DNA of 64,000 bases from Paenibacillus cymbidii. Its GTDB lineage: Bacteria; Bacillota; Bacilli; Paenibacillales; NBRC-103111. The stretch lies in NCBI RefSeq assembly GCF_004764705.1, contig NZ_SHLX01000011.1:124001-188000 (forward strand), written 5' to 3'. Below, piece after piece: positions 48,953 through 56,974 of the stretch; position 1 is the stretch's first letter; each line of letters opens with the position of its first letter. Made by a program: the position numbers and the translations under genes. The notes beneath the pieces are model-generated. The model was given only the letters and a program-made list of their open reading frames with translations, made no database searches and was not told the origin of the DNA.

Positions 48953-49780
48953 ATGGCCAAGAACCCGAATCTCGAAGACGGGTTTACGCAGATCGCGAAT
49001 GAACTCATGGAGCAGGTACCGCGGTTCAAGTTCAATGGTACACATCTCCGCATCATCCTCGTGATCTGGCGCTACACTTACGGATTCCATCGAAAGAAAA
49101 AGGATTTGTCGGTATCATATATCGCTGAAGCAACGGGGATTTACAAAAAGCAAATCGAGCGGGAACTGAATGTTTTAATCGATCGCAAGGTGGTCACCGT
49201 TGTTTCAATTGCTACTGGAAGGAGGCCGCGCATCTTGGGTTTTAACAAAAATTACGATGAGTGGGAAGACGTAGACCCCTCTAAAAAGGGGTCACAAATG
49301 GACATGTTTAGCACCCTCGAATTAGAGGGTAGTGACCCCTCTAAAAAGAGGACTCAAGATGACCGTAGCACCCTCGGATTAGAGGGCCAAGAAAGAAATA
49401 TATTAAAGAAAACTTTAAAGAAAGGGATTTACGCAGAAATAATCGGCTATTTAAATGAACGAACCGGAAAGAGATTTAACCATAAAGTCAAGAACACGCA
49501 GGAACTCATTAACGGAAGGTTAAATGAGGGGCGAACGTTCGAAGACTTTATCCAGGTCATTGATACAAAGTGTTCGCACTGGCTCGACGACGAAAAAATG
49601 AATCAATACCTGCGACCAGATACGCTCTTCCGTCCCAGCAATTTCGACCGGTACCTGAACCAAGAGACGTCCGCAGAACAGAAACGCGATCCAACACTTG
49701 AGTCGCGTGACAAGGAAGTTGCCTTCCAGCAGTGGATTCAGGAAGGGAACGATCCGGATGGATTCGATTGGAGTCGATGA
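48953..49780 (+). CDS. Second O-type replication initiator
   Basis: 275 aa. N-terminal winged helix: NPNLEDGFTQIANELMEQVPRF, LRIILVIWRYTYGFHRKK, AEATGIYKKQIERELNVLIDRKVV. The middle (residues 103-145) is encoded by repeated DNA. The C-terminal AEIIGYLNERTGKRFNHKVKNTQELINGRLNEGRTFEDFIQVIDTK is the Phg_2220_C domain. Followed by DnaB, so this is the main replication module. Confidence 0.85.
   Translation: MAKNPNLEDGFTQIANELMEQVPRFKFNGTHLRIILVIWRYTYGFHRKKKDLSVSYIAEATGIYKKQIERELNVLIDRKVVTVVSIATGRRPRILGFNKNYDEWEDVDPSKKGSQMDMFSTLELEGSDPSKKRTQDDRSTLGLEGQERNILKKTLKKGIYAEIIGYLNERTGKRFNHKVKNTQELINGRLNEGRTFEDFIQVIDTKCSHWLDDEKMNQYLRPDTLFRPSNFDRYLNQETSAEQKRDPTLESRDKEVAFQQWIQEGNDPDGFDWSR
49274..49386. repeat. 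Repeat cluster inside the second initiator; candidate origin
   Basis: GACCCCTCTAAAAAG at 49274-49288 and 49334-49348; TAGCACCCTCGAATTAGAGGG at 49309-49329 and again, with one change, at 49366-49386. The shared core is CCTCTAA or its complement, four times in near-palindromic settings. Confidence 0.7.
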
Positions 49781-51152
49781 TTACAAAGAGCTTCAGGCGG
49801 AACGCGCCATTCTTGGCGCCATTCTTCAAAAGCCCGAGTGCTTAGACGATCTTGACGAATTGGAAGGTAGAGACTTCTCACAAAAGCGAAATGAATTGAT
49901 TTTCAAGGTCATGCGCTGGCTGCACCAGAAGGACAGCCCTGTAGATATCGTCACGATCACGGAACACTTTGTTCGTCGCGACAAAGTAGCGGATATGGGC
50001 GGCGTCGATTATCTGATGCAACTTCGCGAGTCGGTACCGACTTTAGCGAATTTGAAGACATACGTCGAATTGGTTCGATCATCAGCCTTTCGCCGGCGCG
50101 GCGTTGAGGTTGGGCAAAAAATAATCGATTTGCCCCGCGATGATTATGAGTCGGATGAAGAGTATTTTTCGGCGATCGAAGACATTGTCGACGGGCTTCG
50201 GCCGGGAAACGTCGCGGAAATGCGTAGCTTCTCCGAAACAGCGACGGATTACTTCAAGCATTTGAATAGTAAGGCCGGAAAGATCCTTTCCGGATTCGAC
50301 CAGTTCGATAAATGGGCGCAGCTGTGGCGCGGATGGCTCTATGTGATCGCCGGCCGGCCGTCGGTTGGGAAAACGGCGAAGGCGTTACAGTTGGCTGTCG
50401 GTATCGCCCGCCAGCGCCGGGAAGTCGATATGATTGTTCGTGATTACAAAGATGCCGGTTGCGTGCTGATCTTCTCGCAGGAGATGGGTGAGAACGAACT
50501 CAAAGACCGGAAAATCGCCAACCTATCCGGTGTCAGCTACAACCGCATCATTGATAAGGGTGGAGAAAAAGGGTTCACGGATGATGAGCGGAAGGCGATC
50601 GAGAAAGCTTACGCCGAACTCGAATCGCTGCCCATTTACATCATGGACAAGCCGGCTATTACGATCGATGAGATTCGTTCGATTGCGAGGCGATTCCGAA
50701 AGCGTCATGGAAAAATCGCAGCGATCATCGTCGATTACCTGCAGATCATGGGCATCCCGCAAAAGAAAGGTGAGCAGCGTTCACAGGCGATCGGGCGAGT
50801 GACTGGTGCAGCAAAGCAAATCGCACGGAAGGAAAATTGCGTCTTCATCATGCTATCGCAGATGACGCGGGAGTCGGAAACAGCGGAAGAGCCGATGCTT
50901 TCCCACCTCAAGGAGTCAGGCAGCATTGAGCAGGACGCCGACGTCGTGGAATTCCTATGGCACGATCCGGAGGACGTCGAGACGGGCGGCAAAGTCATCC
51001 AGTCCGTGTTCGCAAAGGGCCGAAATATCGGCACGAACAAGTTCCGCTACCTTTTCCAAGGCTGGCTTCAACGATATAAGGAGTTGGACAAAAAAGAGAA
51101 GAAGGAGGGCGAATGGCCGGTTGGCAAGCGAAAACAAAATCGCGGACGATGA
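49758..51152 (+). CDS. Replicative DNA helicase, DnaB family
   Basis: 464 aa from ATG 49758. DnaB N-terminal domain (LQAERAILGAILQKPECLDDL), linker, then the RecA core: Walker A AGRPSVGKTAKAL, FSQEMGENEL, Walker B IAAIIVDYLQIMG, MLSQMTRESE and HLKESGSIEQDADVVEFL. Its start overlaps the initiator end by 23 nt. Confidence 0.93.
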   Translation: MDSIGVDDYKELQAERAILGAILQKPECLDDLDELEGRDFSQKRNELIFKVMRWLHQKDSPVDIVTITEHFVRRDKVADMGGVDYLMQLRESVPTLANLKTYVELVRSSAFRRRGVEVGQKIIDLPRDDYESDEEYFSAIEDIVDGLRPGNVAEMRSFSETATDYFKHLNSKAGKILSGFDQFDKWAQLWRGWLYVIAGRPSVGKTAKALQLAVGIARQRREVDMIVRDYKDAGCVLIFSQEMGENELKDRKIANLSGVSYNRIIDKGGEKGFTDDERKAIEKAYAELESLPIYIMDKPAITIDEIRSIARRFRKRHGKIAAIIVDYLQIMGIPQKKGEQRSQAIGRVTGAAKQIARKENCVFIMLSQMTRESETAEEPMLSHLKESGSIEQDADVVEFLWHDPEDVETGGKVIQSVFAKGRNIGTNKFRYLFQGWLQRYKELDKKEKKEGEWPVGKRKQNRGR

Positions 51153-51468
51153 TGCCTACGAAAAATCGAACGCTTGGCTTGTTATGAAGGCGCTCGAAAT
51201 CATTGACCCACTTATCTCTGAAGACGAGAAGGCCAAGCTGCAACGCCAATACGACTACGTCGCGGAGGAAATGGAACGGTACCGACGCGGCAAACGAATC
51301 TTACAGCATCCGGGGCTGCGCGATCAGTACGATCAGCTTGGCTACAAGTATTACGTATTCGATCAGCCAGCGGAACCGACCGCAGTAACTCCAGAATCGG
51401 AACCGCCGCAGCCCGAACCAGAGCCGCCGAAGAAACCGGTATACAACTACTTCGATGATGATGATTGA
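51121..51468 (+). CDS. Hypothetical protein, 115 aa
   Basis: TTG 51121 behind AAGGAGGG, overlapping the helicase end. Helical with a proline-rich tail (SEPPQPEPEPPKKP) that ends YFDDDD. Not recognised. Confidence 0.55.
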   Translation: MASENKIADDDAYEKSNAWLVMKALEIIDPLISEDEKAKLQRQYDYVAEEMERYRRGKRILQHPGLRDQYDQLGYKYYVFDQPAEPTAVTPESEPPQPEPEPPKKPVYNYFDDDD

Positions 51469-51476
51469 GGTGAGAT

Positions 51477-54400
51477 ATGCAGCAATATCTGGACTTTTTG
51501 AAATCGAAGATCGTCGTCGCCAAGGAATCCGGATTCGATGTTTCGCCTGATGAAGTCAATCCGATTATGAAGCCGCATGCTAGGGATGCTGTAGTATGGG
51601 CGATCAAGGGTGGACGACGAGGGTTGTTCGAGTCATTCGGATTGGGAAAGACAAGTCAGCAATTGGAATTTTGCCGGATTGTAGTCAAACACAAAGGCGG
51701 TAAAGCATTGATTGTTTTACCGCTCGGCGTAAAGCAAGAATTTATCAGAGACGCTGTCGAGTTGTTGGGAATGGAAGCGCCGGAATATGTGCGGACCATG
51801 GATGAAGTCCGTCAGGCCGCATCGTCGATACTGTTGACCAACTACGAGCGCATGCGTGATGGCGACATCGATCCAAAATACTTCACCGCCGTATCGCTCG
51901 ACGAAGCATCTATCCTGCGCGATTTCGGCAGCAAGACGTACCAGACGGCGTTGCGGAAGTTCCAAGGCATACCGTACAAGCTCGTTTGCACGGCGACGCC
52001 GTCACCAAACAAGTACAAGGAGTTGATCCACTACGCCGCATTTCTGGAGATTATGGACAGCGGGCAGGCGCTGACCCGATTCTTCCAGCGGGATTCGACG
52101 AAGGCCAACAACTTGACGATCTATCCACACAAAGAGGAAGAATTTTGGCTTTGGGTTTCGGCCTGGGCGCTGTTCATAACACGGCCAAGCGACTTGGGAC
52201 ATGATGATACTGGCTATGACCTGCCGCCGCTCGAGATCCGGTACCACGAAATTCCGGTCGACCACAGCGGCGCCGGTGCGGAGCGAGACGGGCAAATGCT
52301 GCTGCTGCGTGACGCGGCACTCGGATTGAAGGATGCGGCGCGGGAGAAACGGGACAGCATTGAAGCCCGGATAGGAAAGGCCATGGAGTTGATTGAGAGT
52401 GACATCAGAAGAGCGCAGGAAGAGATACCAAAAGGAATACTACGAGAAAAACAAAAAACGATTGTTGGAGCTTCAGAGAATTCGCAACAAGAAAAACTAT
52501 CAAGACAAAAAGGAAGTTTACAACCAGAGATCCAGAGCTTGGAGAGAAGCGAACCCCGAGAGAACGAAGAAACACGAAGAGAAGGCCAGGATAAAGCACG
52601 GGGAAAAACTGAAGAAAAGGAGCGCGGACTGGTATTTGAACAACAAGGAAACGGCAAGGCGGCAGACAAGGCAACGGAAATTGAAGAAGTATGGGCTGAC
52701 GGAGGACGATTATCAAGCGCTGTTAGTTCAACAGAATTATCGGTGCGCAATATGCGGGTCTTCGAAAGCGCTGGAGAAGATGAACACCAACCTTTATGTG
52801 GATCATTGCCACAAGACGGGGGGAGTGCGGGGCCTTTTATGCCAGAAGTGCAATGCCGGGCTGGGGATGTTCAAGGAGAGTTTGGAATTAATAAAGAGGG
52901 CGGCAGTGTATCTAAACAATTCATCATCTGGTGCCACCTTAATGAAGAACAAGAGCGAATCGAAATAGCCTTGAAAGAAAGAGGAATTTCAGTCGCTTCG
53001 GTTTATGGAAGCCTCTCGGTTGAAGAGAAAGAACGGCGGTTGTTGGATTGGAAGCAACGAGAATACACCGTGCTTCTCAGTAAACCAGAAATACTTGGTT
53101 CTGGAGCAAACCTCCAACAATGCTATACTACTATCTTTGTCGGAATTAACTATTCTTTCAACGAGACTATCCAAAGTATTCACCGGATTCACCGGTTCGG
53201 GCAACAGCATCCATGTGAGGTGCATTTCATTCACATGGAGAGCGAGCGCGAGATACTGGCGGTGCTGCTCGAGAAGTGGCGGCAGCACGACTATCTGGTG
53301 GCGCAGATGGTCGAAATCATCAAGAAATACGGTTTGTCCGGCGTGTCGGTCATCGACAAATTAGCCCGGAGCATAGGAGTTGAGAGGGTGAAGATTCAAA
53401 CCGAGCACTATACGGCCGTGAATAACGATTGCGTACTTGAAACGGCGGCGATGGCCGAAAACAGCATCGACCTGATTCATACGTCGATTCCGTTCAGCAA
53501 CCATTACGAATATACGCCGAGCTACAACGATTTCGGCCATAACGAGGATACGGCGCGATTCTTCGAGCAAATGGACTTTCTGACACCGCAGCTGCTCCGG
53601 ATCCTTCGGCCTGGACGAATTGCAGCCATCCATGTCAAGGACCGCGTTCTGTTCGGCAATGCGACCGGTACCGGCATGCCGACGATCGAGCCGTTTCATG
53701 CGATCTGCATTGACCACTACATGCGGCACGGATTTCAGTATATGGGCATGATCACCGTTGTAACGGACGTCGTCCGTGAAAACAACCAAACGTACCGGCT
53801 CGGTTGGTCGGAGGTATGCAAGGACGGTAGCAAGATGGGTGTCGGCTGCCCGGAGTACATCCTGCTGTTTCGTAAACTGCCGACGGACCGGAGCACCGCA
53901 TATGCTGACGAACCGGTCACCAAGAGCAAGGACGAATACACCCGTGCGCAATGGCAGATCGACGCTCATGCATTCTGGCGCAGCTCCGGTGATCGGCTGT
54001 TGAGCAAAGAGGAGCTGATAGCGACGCCGGTCACCAAGTTGCAGGCCGCATACCGCAGATTCTCGCGTCGCAGCTTTTACAGCTACAAGCAGCATGTGGA
54101 CATTGCAAAACGGCTCGACAAGGACGGCAAGCTGCCTGCCGCGTTCATGGTCGTGGCACCGGGAAGTTGGACCGACGAAGTATGGGACGACATCAACCGG
54201 ATGCGAACGCTCAACACGACGCAGAGCCAGAAGCGCCAGCAGATGCACGTTTGTCCTCTTCAACTCGATATCGTCGAGCGCATCATCAATCGCTACAGCA
54301 ACGCTGAAGACGTTGTGCTCGATCCGTTCGGCGGGCTGATGACGGTACCGATGCAGGCGGTCAAGATGGGGCGGCGCGGCTACGGCATCGAGCTCAACAC

Positions 54401-54503
54401 AGACTATTTCCGCGATGGAGTCGGGTATCTGAAGGCGGCGGAAGCAGAGATAGACATGCCGACACTGTTCGATTTCGAAGATTTCAACGAGGTGCGAGCA
54501 TGA
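51477..54503 (+). CDS. SNF2-type helicase fused to DNA methyltransferase, with an internal insertion
   Basis: 1008 aa. Helicase part: GLFESFGLGKTSQQLEFC (Walker A region), SLDEASILRDF (Walker B), CTATPSPN (motif III) and, after the insertion, FIIWCHLNEEQERIE, LLSKPEILGSGANLQ and SIHRIHRFGQQ (motifs IV-VI). Methyltransferase part from about residue 645: IDLIHTSIPFSNHYEY (motif IV variant) and VVLDPFGGLMTVPMQAVKMGRRGYGIELN (motif I). Residues about 306-481 match no helicase sequence and correspond to a nuclease gene in another frame, without stop codons in this frame. Helicase-methylase fusions are known in phages; the insertion is unusual. Confidence 0.88.
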   Translation: MQQYLDFLKSKIVVAKESGFDVSPDEVNPIMKPHARDAVVWAIKGGRRGLFESFGLGKTSQQLEFCRIVVKHKGGKALIVLPLGVKQEFIRDAVELLGMEAPEYVRTMDEVRQAASSILLTNYERMRDGDIDPKYFTAVSLDEASILRDFGSKTYQTALRKFQGIPYKLVCTATPSPNKYKELIHYAAFLEIMDSGQALTRFFQRDSTKANNLTIYPHKEEEFWLWVSAWALFITRPSDLGHDDTGYDLPPLEIRYHEIPVDHSGAGAERDGQMLLLRDAALGLKDAAREKRDSIEARIGKAMELIESDIRRAQEEIPKGILREKQKTIVGASENSQQEKLSRQKGSLQPEIQSLERSEPRENEETRREGQDKARGKTEEKERGLVFEQQGNGKAADKATEIEEVWADGGRLSSAVSSTELSVRNMRVFESAGEDEHQPLCGSLPQDGGSAGPFMPEVQCRAGDVQGEFGINKEGGSVSKQFIIWCHLNEEQERIEIALKERGISVASVYGSLSVEEKERRLLDWKQREYTVLLSKPEILGSGANLQQCYTTIFVGINYSFNETIQSIHRIHRFGQQHPCEVHFIHMESEREILAVLLEKWRQHDYLVAQMVEIIKKYGLSGVSVIDKLARSIGVERVKIQTEHYTAVNNDCVLETAAMAENSIDLIHTSIPFSNHYEYTPSYNDFGHNEDTARFFEQMDFLTPQLLRILRPGRIAAIHVKDRVLFGNATGTGMPTIEPFHAICIDHYMRHGFQYMGMITVVTDVVRENNQTYRLGWSEVCKDGSKMGVGCPEYILLFRKLPTDRSTAYADEPVTKSKDEYTRAQWQIDAHAFWRSSGDRLLSKEELIATPVTKLQAAYRRFSRRSFYSYKQHVDIAKRLDKDGKLPAAFMVVAPGSWTDEVWDDINRMRTLNTTQSQKRQQMHVCPLQLDIVERIINRYSNAEDVVLDPFGGLMTVPMQAVKMGRRGYGIELNTDYFRDGVGYLKAAEAEIDMPTLFDFEDFNEVRA
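52399..52968 (+). CDS. EndoVII-type HNH endonuclease nested in the helicase gene (+1 frame)
   Basis: 189 aa from GTG 52399 (GGAG about 10 nt upstream; TTG 52393 also possible). Basic N-terminus (SEERRKRYQKEYYEKNKKRL, then WYLNNKETARRQTRQRKLKK), then the recombination endonuclease VII domain: GLTEDDYQALLVQQNYRCAIC, LYVDHCHKTGGVRGLLCQKC and NAGLGMFKES with zinc cysteines and the DHCH site intact. It sits fully within the 51477-54503 gene, in another frame, and marks a homing-type insertion. Confidence 0.85.
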   Translation: MTSEERRKRYQKEYYEKNKKRLLELQRIRNKKNYQDKKEVYNQRSRAWREANPERTKKHEEKARIKHGEKLKKRSADWYLNNKETARRQTRQRKLKKYGLTEDDYQALLVQQNYRCAICGSSKALEKMNTNLYVDHCHKTGGVRGLLCQKCNAGLGMFKESLELIKRAAVYLNNSSSGATLMKNKSESK

Positions 54504-56266
54504 ATAAAAAAATCACAGCCATTTTCCCATTCGGTGGGATCGGTGGCGGCGCTATAGGAACGAAGCAAGCTCGACCGGAGGCTTTCGGAATCGTCGGAGA
54601 TTGCGAGGTCATCTGCGGAATGGACGTCGATCCGGACGCTTGCCGCAATTTTGAAGCATTCACAGGAGCACCTTGCTACCAATTCGACTATTTTTCACGT
54701 CAGCAATACATCGACTGGCACGGACACGAGCCGCCGGAAGATTGGCGCGAGCTGACCCCGGACGACATATGGCGGGCTTGTGGGTACCAAACACCGGATA
54801 TCAGTTACCGCAGCGCACCATGCAAGGGGTTTACGGGTCTGCTGGGCGGGGAGAAATCACAGTCGAAGAAATATCAAGCTTTGAATCAGCTCGCGCTTCG
54901 TGAAACAGAACTCACGCTGAAAGCGTTCGAACACGATCCGGTACCGGTAATGCTATTGGAAAATGTGCCGGGCATGCGGACACGTGGCAAAGAAGTTTTG
55001 AAGCAAATGAAGAAACTGCTTACCGATGCCGGCTATCTATTATCGGAACGCATCTATTGCTGCGGCGAAGTTGGCGGGCTTGGGGCTCGTCGGAAGAGGT
55101 ACAAACTCATCGCCAAGCATAAAGACAAGTGCCCAGCGGAAATCTTTGAACCGACGCCATTAAAGCTGAAGACGATCGGCGACGTGATTGGACCATTGCC
55201 AATGCCCGGCGATGTTGCAGCAGGCGGTCCTCACCATCGGGAACCTAAATTGTCTTGGCTGGTAGCGCTTCGGCTTGCGACGATCCCGGCCGGCAAGGAC
55301 TGGCGGGCGTTGGAGGAATTGGACTGGCAGAATCTTCGGGTGCAGCATGAACCGCGGAACGGATCTTATGGCGTCGAGGATTGGGAAAAGCCGTCAAGAG
55401 CAATCACCGGCGCCGCCGGTCCGGGTAGAAGTAACAGCGCAACGGCCATATCAGACCCGCGAACTGGTTACTCGAATGCCAGATACAACAACATTTACCG
55501 CATCTACAGGCATGACGAACCGGCACCGTGTGTTACAAGCGGTGTGCATCCGAGCAATGGGGCAACGATGATTTCGGACCCAAGGGTTAACGCTTGGGCA
55601 GGGAAATATCCCGGAACATATAGGATATCCAGATGGCAAGAACCGTCGAGCACGGTACTCGGCCAAACCGACATCCAGACCGGCGCGCTGTCGATAAGCG
55701 ATCCGCGGGTGAAAACGGAATTGTATCCGGATTGCTATGGAGTGCAGGAGTGGGACGATCCAGCCAAAACGATTCGGGCGACAGAACGCGTCATGCAGTC
55801 CGCATGCAGCATCGCCGATCCACGCGTCAGCTGCTCACCGCGGAATGGAACGTACGGTGTCATGGCGTGGGACGCTACTGCACCTACGGTTACCGGCGGG
55901 GATGTTCATTCTGGGACATCTGCCGTTGCCGACCCCCGGATTCCGAAAGATTATGAACGCGGCGTCTGGATCATCATTTCGCTGGACGGTACCCGGCATC
56001 GGGCGCTCACGACATTCGAGCTCGCGATGCTGCAGGGAATGCCTCGGTATATGCCGGATGGACGCCCGTTCGAGATGATAGGGGTCAAATCGGACAAGAA
56101 GGCAAGGGAACTGATCGGAAATCTTGTGCCGCCGCCGGCTGCCAAACGATGGATTGAGGAGATCGGGGCAGCGATACTTTGCAGCAGGATGGGCGTCATG
56201 TTCCGAATGAGCTTGTCACCGGTCTGGGTGGCGCCGGAGGATGAACAACCTCAAATCATTCATTGA
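54500..56266 (+). CDS. C5 cytosine DNA methyltransferase with internal repeats
   Basis: 588 aa, ATGA overlap with the fusion gene. Motif I IFPFGGIGGGAIG, motif IV SAPCKGFTG with the catalytic Cys, motif VI LLENVPGMRTRG, motif VIII LGARRKRYKLIA, and C-terminal RALTTFELAMLQGMP and LIGNLVPPPAA (motifs IX-X). Between them, residues about 315-480 hold five repeats ending in (S/A)DPR, each with a W-x-x-P-x-x-T-V-x-G-like part, which probably extend target recognition. Confidence 0.9.
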   Translation: MNKKITAIFPFGGIGGGAIGTKQARPEAFGIVGDCEVICGMDVDPDACRNFEAFTGAPCYQFDYFSRQQYIDWHGHEPPEDWRELTPDDIWRACGYQTPDISYRSAPCKGFTGLLGGEKSQSKKYQALNQLALRETELTLKAFEHDPVPVMLLENVPGMRTRGKEVLKQMKKLLTDAGYLLSERIYCCGEVGGLGARRKRYKLIAKHKDKCPAEIFEPTPLKLKTIGDVIGPLPMPGDVAAGGPHHREPKLSWLVALRLATIPAGKDWRALEELDWQNLRVQHEPRNGSYGVEDWEKPSRAITGAAGPGRSNSATAISDPRTGYSNARYNNIYRIYRHDEPAPCVTSGVHPSNGATMISDPRVNAWAGKYPGTYRISRWQEPSSTVLGQTDIQTGALSISDPRVKTELYPDCYGVQEWDDPAKTIRATERVMQSACSIADPRVSCSPRNGTYGVMAWDATAPTVTGGDVHSGTSAVADPRIPKDYERGVWIIISLDGTRHRALTTFELAMLQGMPRYMPDGRPFEMIGVKSDKKARELIGNLVPPPAAKRWIEEIGAAILCSRMGVMFRMSLSPVWVAPEDEQPQIIH

Positions 56267-56278
56267 GCGAGGCGACCA

Positions 56279-56383
56279 ATGAGCCAATCAATCACGATAC
56301 AATGCCCCAGATGTAATAAGCCGGCGCTCGCGAGTCCGTGCGGTTGGCTGTGGTGTCAACATTGTAGAAATGGGAAGGTGTGA
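56279..56383 (+). CDS. Tiny zinc-ribbon protein, 34 aa
   Basis: IQCPRCNKPALASPCGWLWCQHCRNG has two CxxC pairs of a treble-clef or ribbon. GAGG lies upstream. Fills the gap between methyltransferase and the next gene. Confidence 0.55.
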   Translation: MSQSITIQCPRCNKPALASPCGWLWCQHCRNGKV

Positions 56384-56387
56384 TCCA

Positions 56388-56675
56388 ATGAACATTAAAC
56401 AGCTGCAGGTCGGCGACAAGGTCAAATGGACCAGCCAGTCAGGCGGTTACCAGAAAGAGAAGCGCGGTACCGTATATGCAGTGGTGCCGGAAGGTGTAAA
56501 CGCAATGGCGAAGTTACCGCGTAGTCTGCGGTCTACGCAGCGGAAGTTTGATACATGGCATTCAAAATATGTCCGATTCATCATCGCTGTTCCGCGCGGG
56601 GGCAAATCTGTTCTGGTTGATTACTACTGTCCCAACCCTGGTTTGTTGCAGTTGGATGAGGAACCCAATGGCTAG
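56388..56675 (+). CDS. Hypothetical phage protein, 95 aa
   Basis: ATG 56388 after GGAAGGTG. IKQLQVGDKVKWTSQSGGYQKEKRGTVYAVVPEG has an SH3-like start. Not recognised. Confidence 0.6.
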   Translation: MNIKQLQVGDKVKWTSQSGGYQKEKRGTVYAVVPEGVNAMAKLPRSLRSTQRKFDTWHSKYVRFIIAVPRGGKSVLVDYYCPNPGLLQLDEEPNG

Positions 56676-56949
56676 AATCTTGAAATACCCATTGATACCC
56701 AGCCGCGAGGTTCAACGAGTGGAATTGCCCTTGGGAGCGCAAGTCGTCAGTGTCATTGAGCAGAATGGAAAGATCATGCTCTATGCAATTTGCGATGAAA
56801 TGGAACGGATGGAAAGGCGCGACCTGCTTGTCGTCGGCACGGGATGGAAGATCGATTTGACGGATTGGCCGCGGGTGGAACCGATCGGAACGGTCAAGGT
56901 CGACCCGTTCGTGTGGCACGTCTTAGAGGTTCATGATTTGCCGTTTTAA
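56668..56949 (+). CDS. DUF7352-like protein with LPF end, 93 aa
   Basis: ILKYPLIPSREVQRVELPLGAQVVSVIEQNGKIMLYA is a conserved phage beta-rich family; the end is VWHVLEVHDLPF. Start overlaps the previous gene by 8 nt. Confidence 0.7.
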   Translation: MARILKYPLIPSREVQRVELPLGAQVVSVIEQNGKIMLYAICDEMERMERRDLLVVGTGWKIDLTDWPRVEPIGTVKVDPFVWHVLEVHDLPF

Positions 56950-56974
56950 AATCTATACTCGAAAGGAGCAGGGC

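Noticed and set aside
52402..52917. Intein or group I intron in the helicase gene
   Set aside because: No intein splice residues at the borders in the host frame, and the nuclease ORF fills nearly all the insert, leaving no room for a ribozyme.
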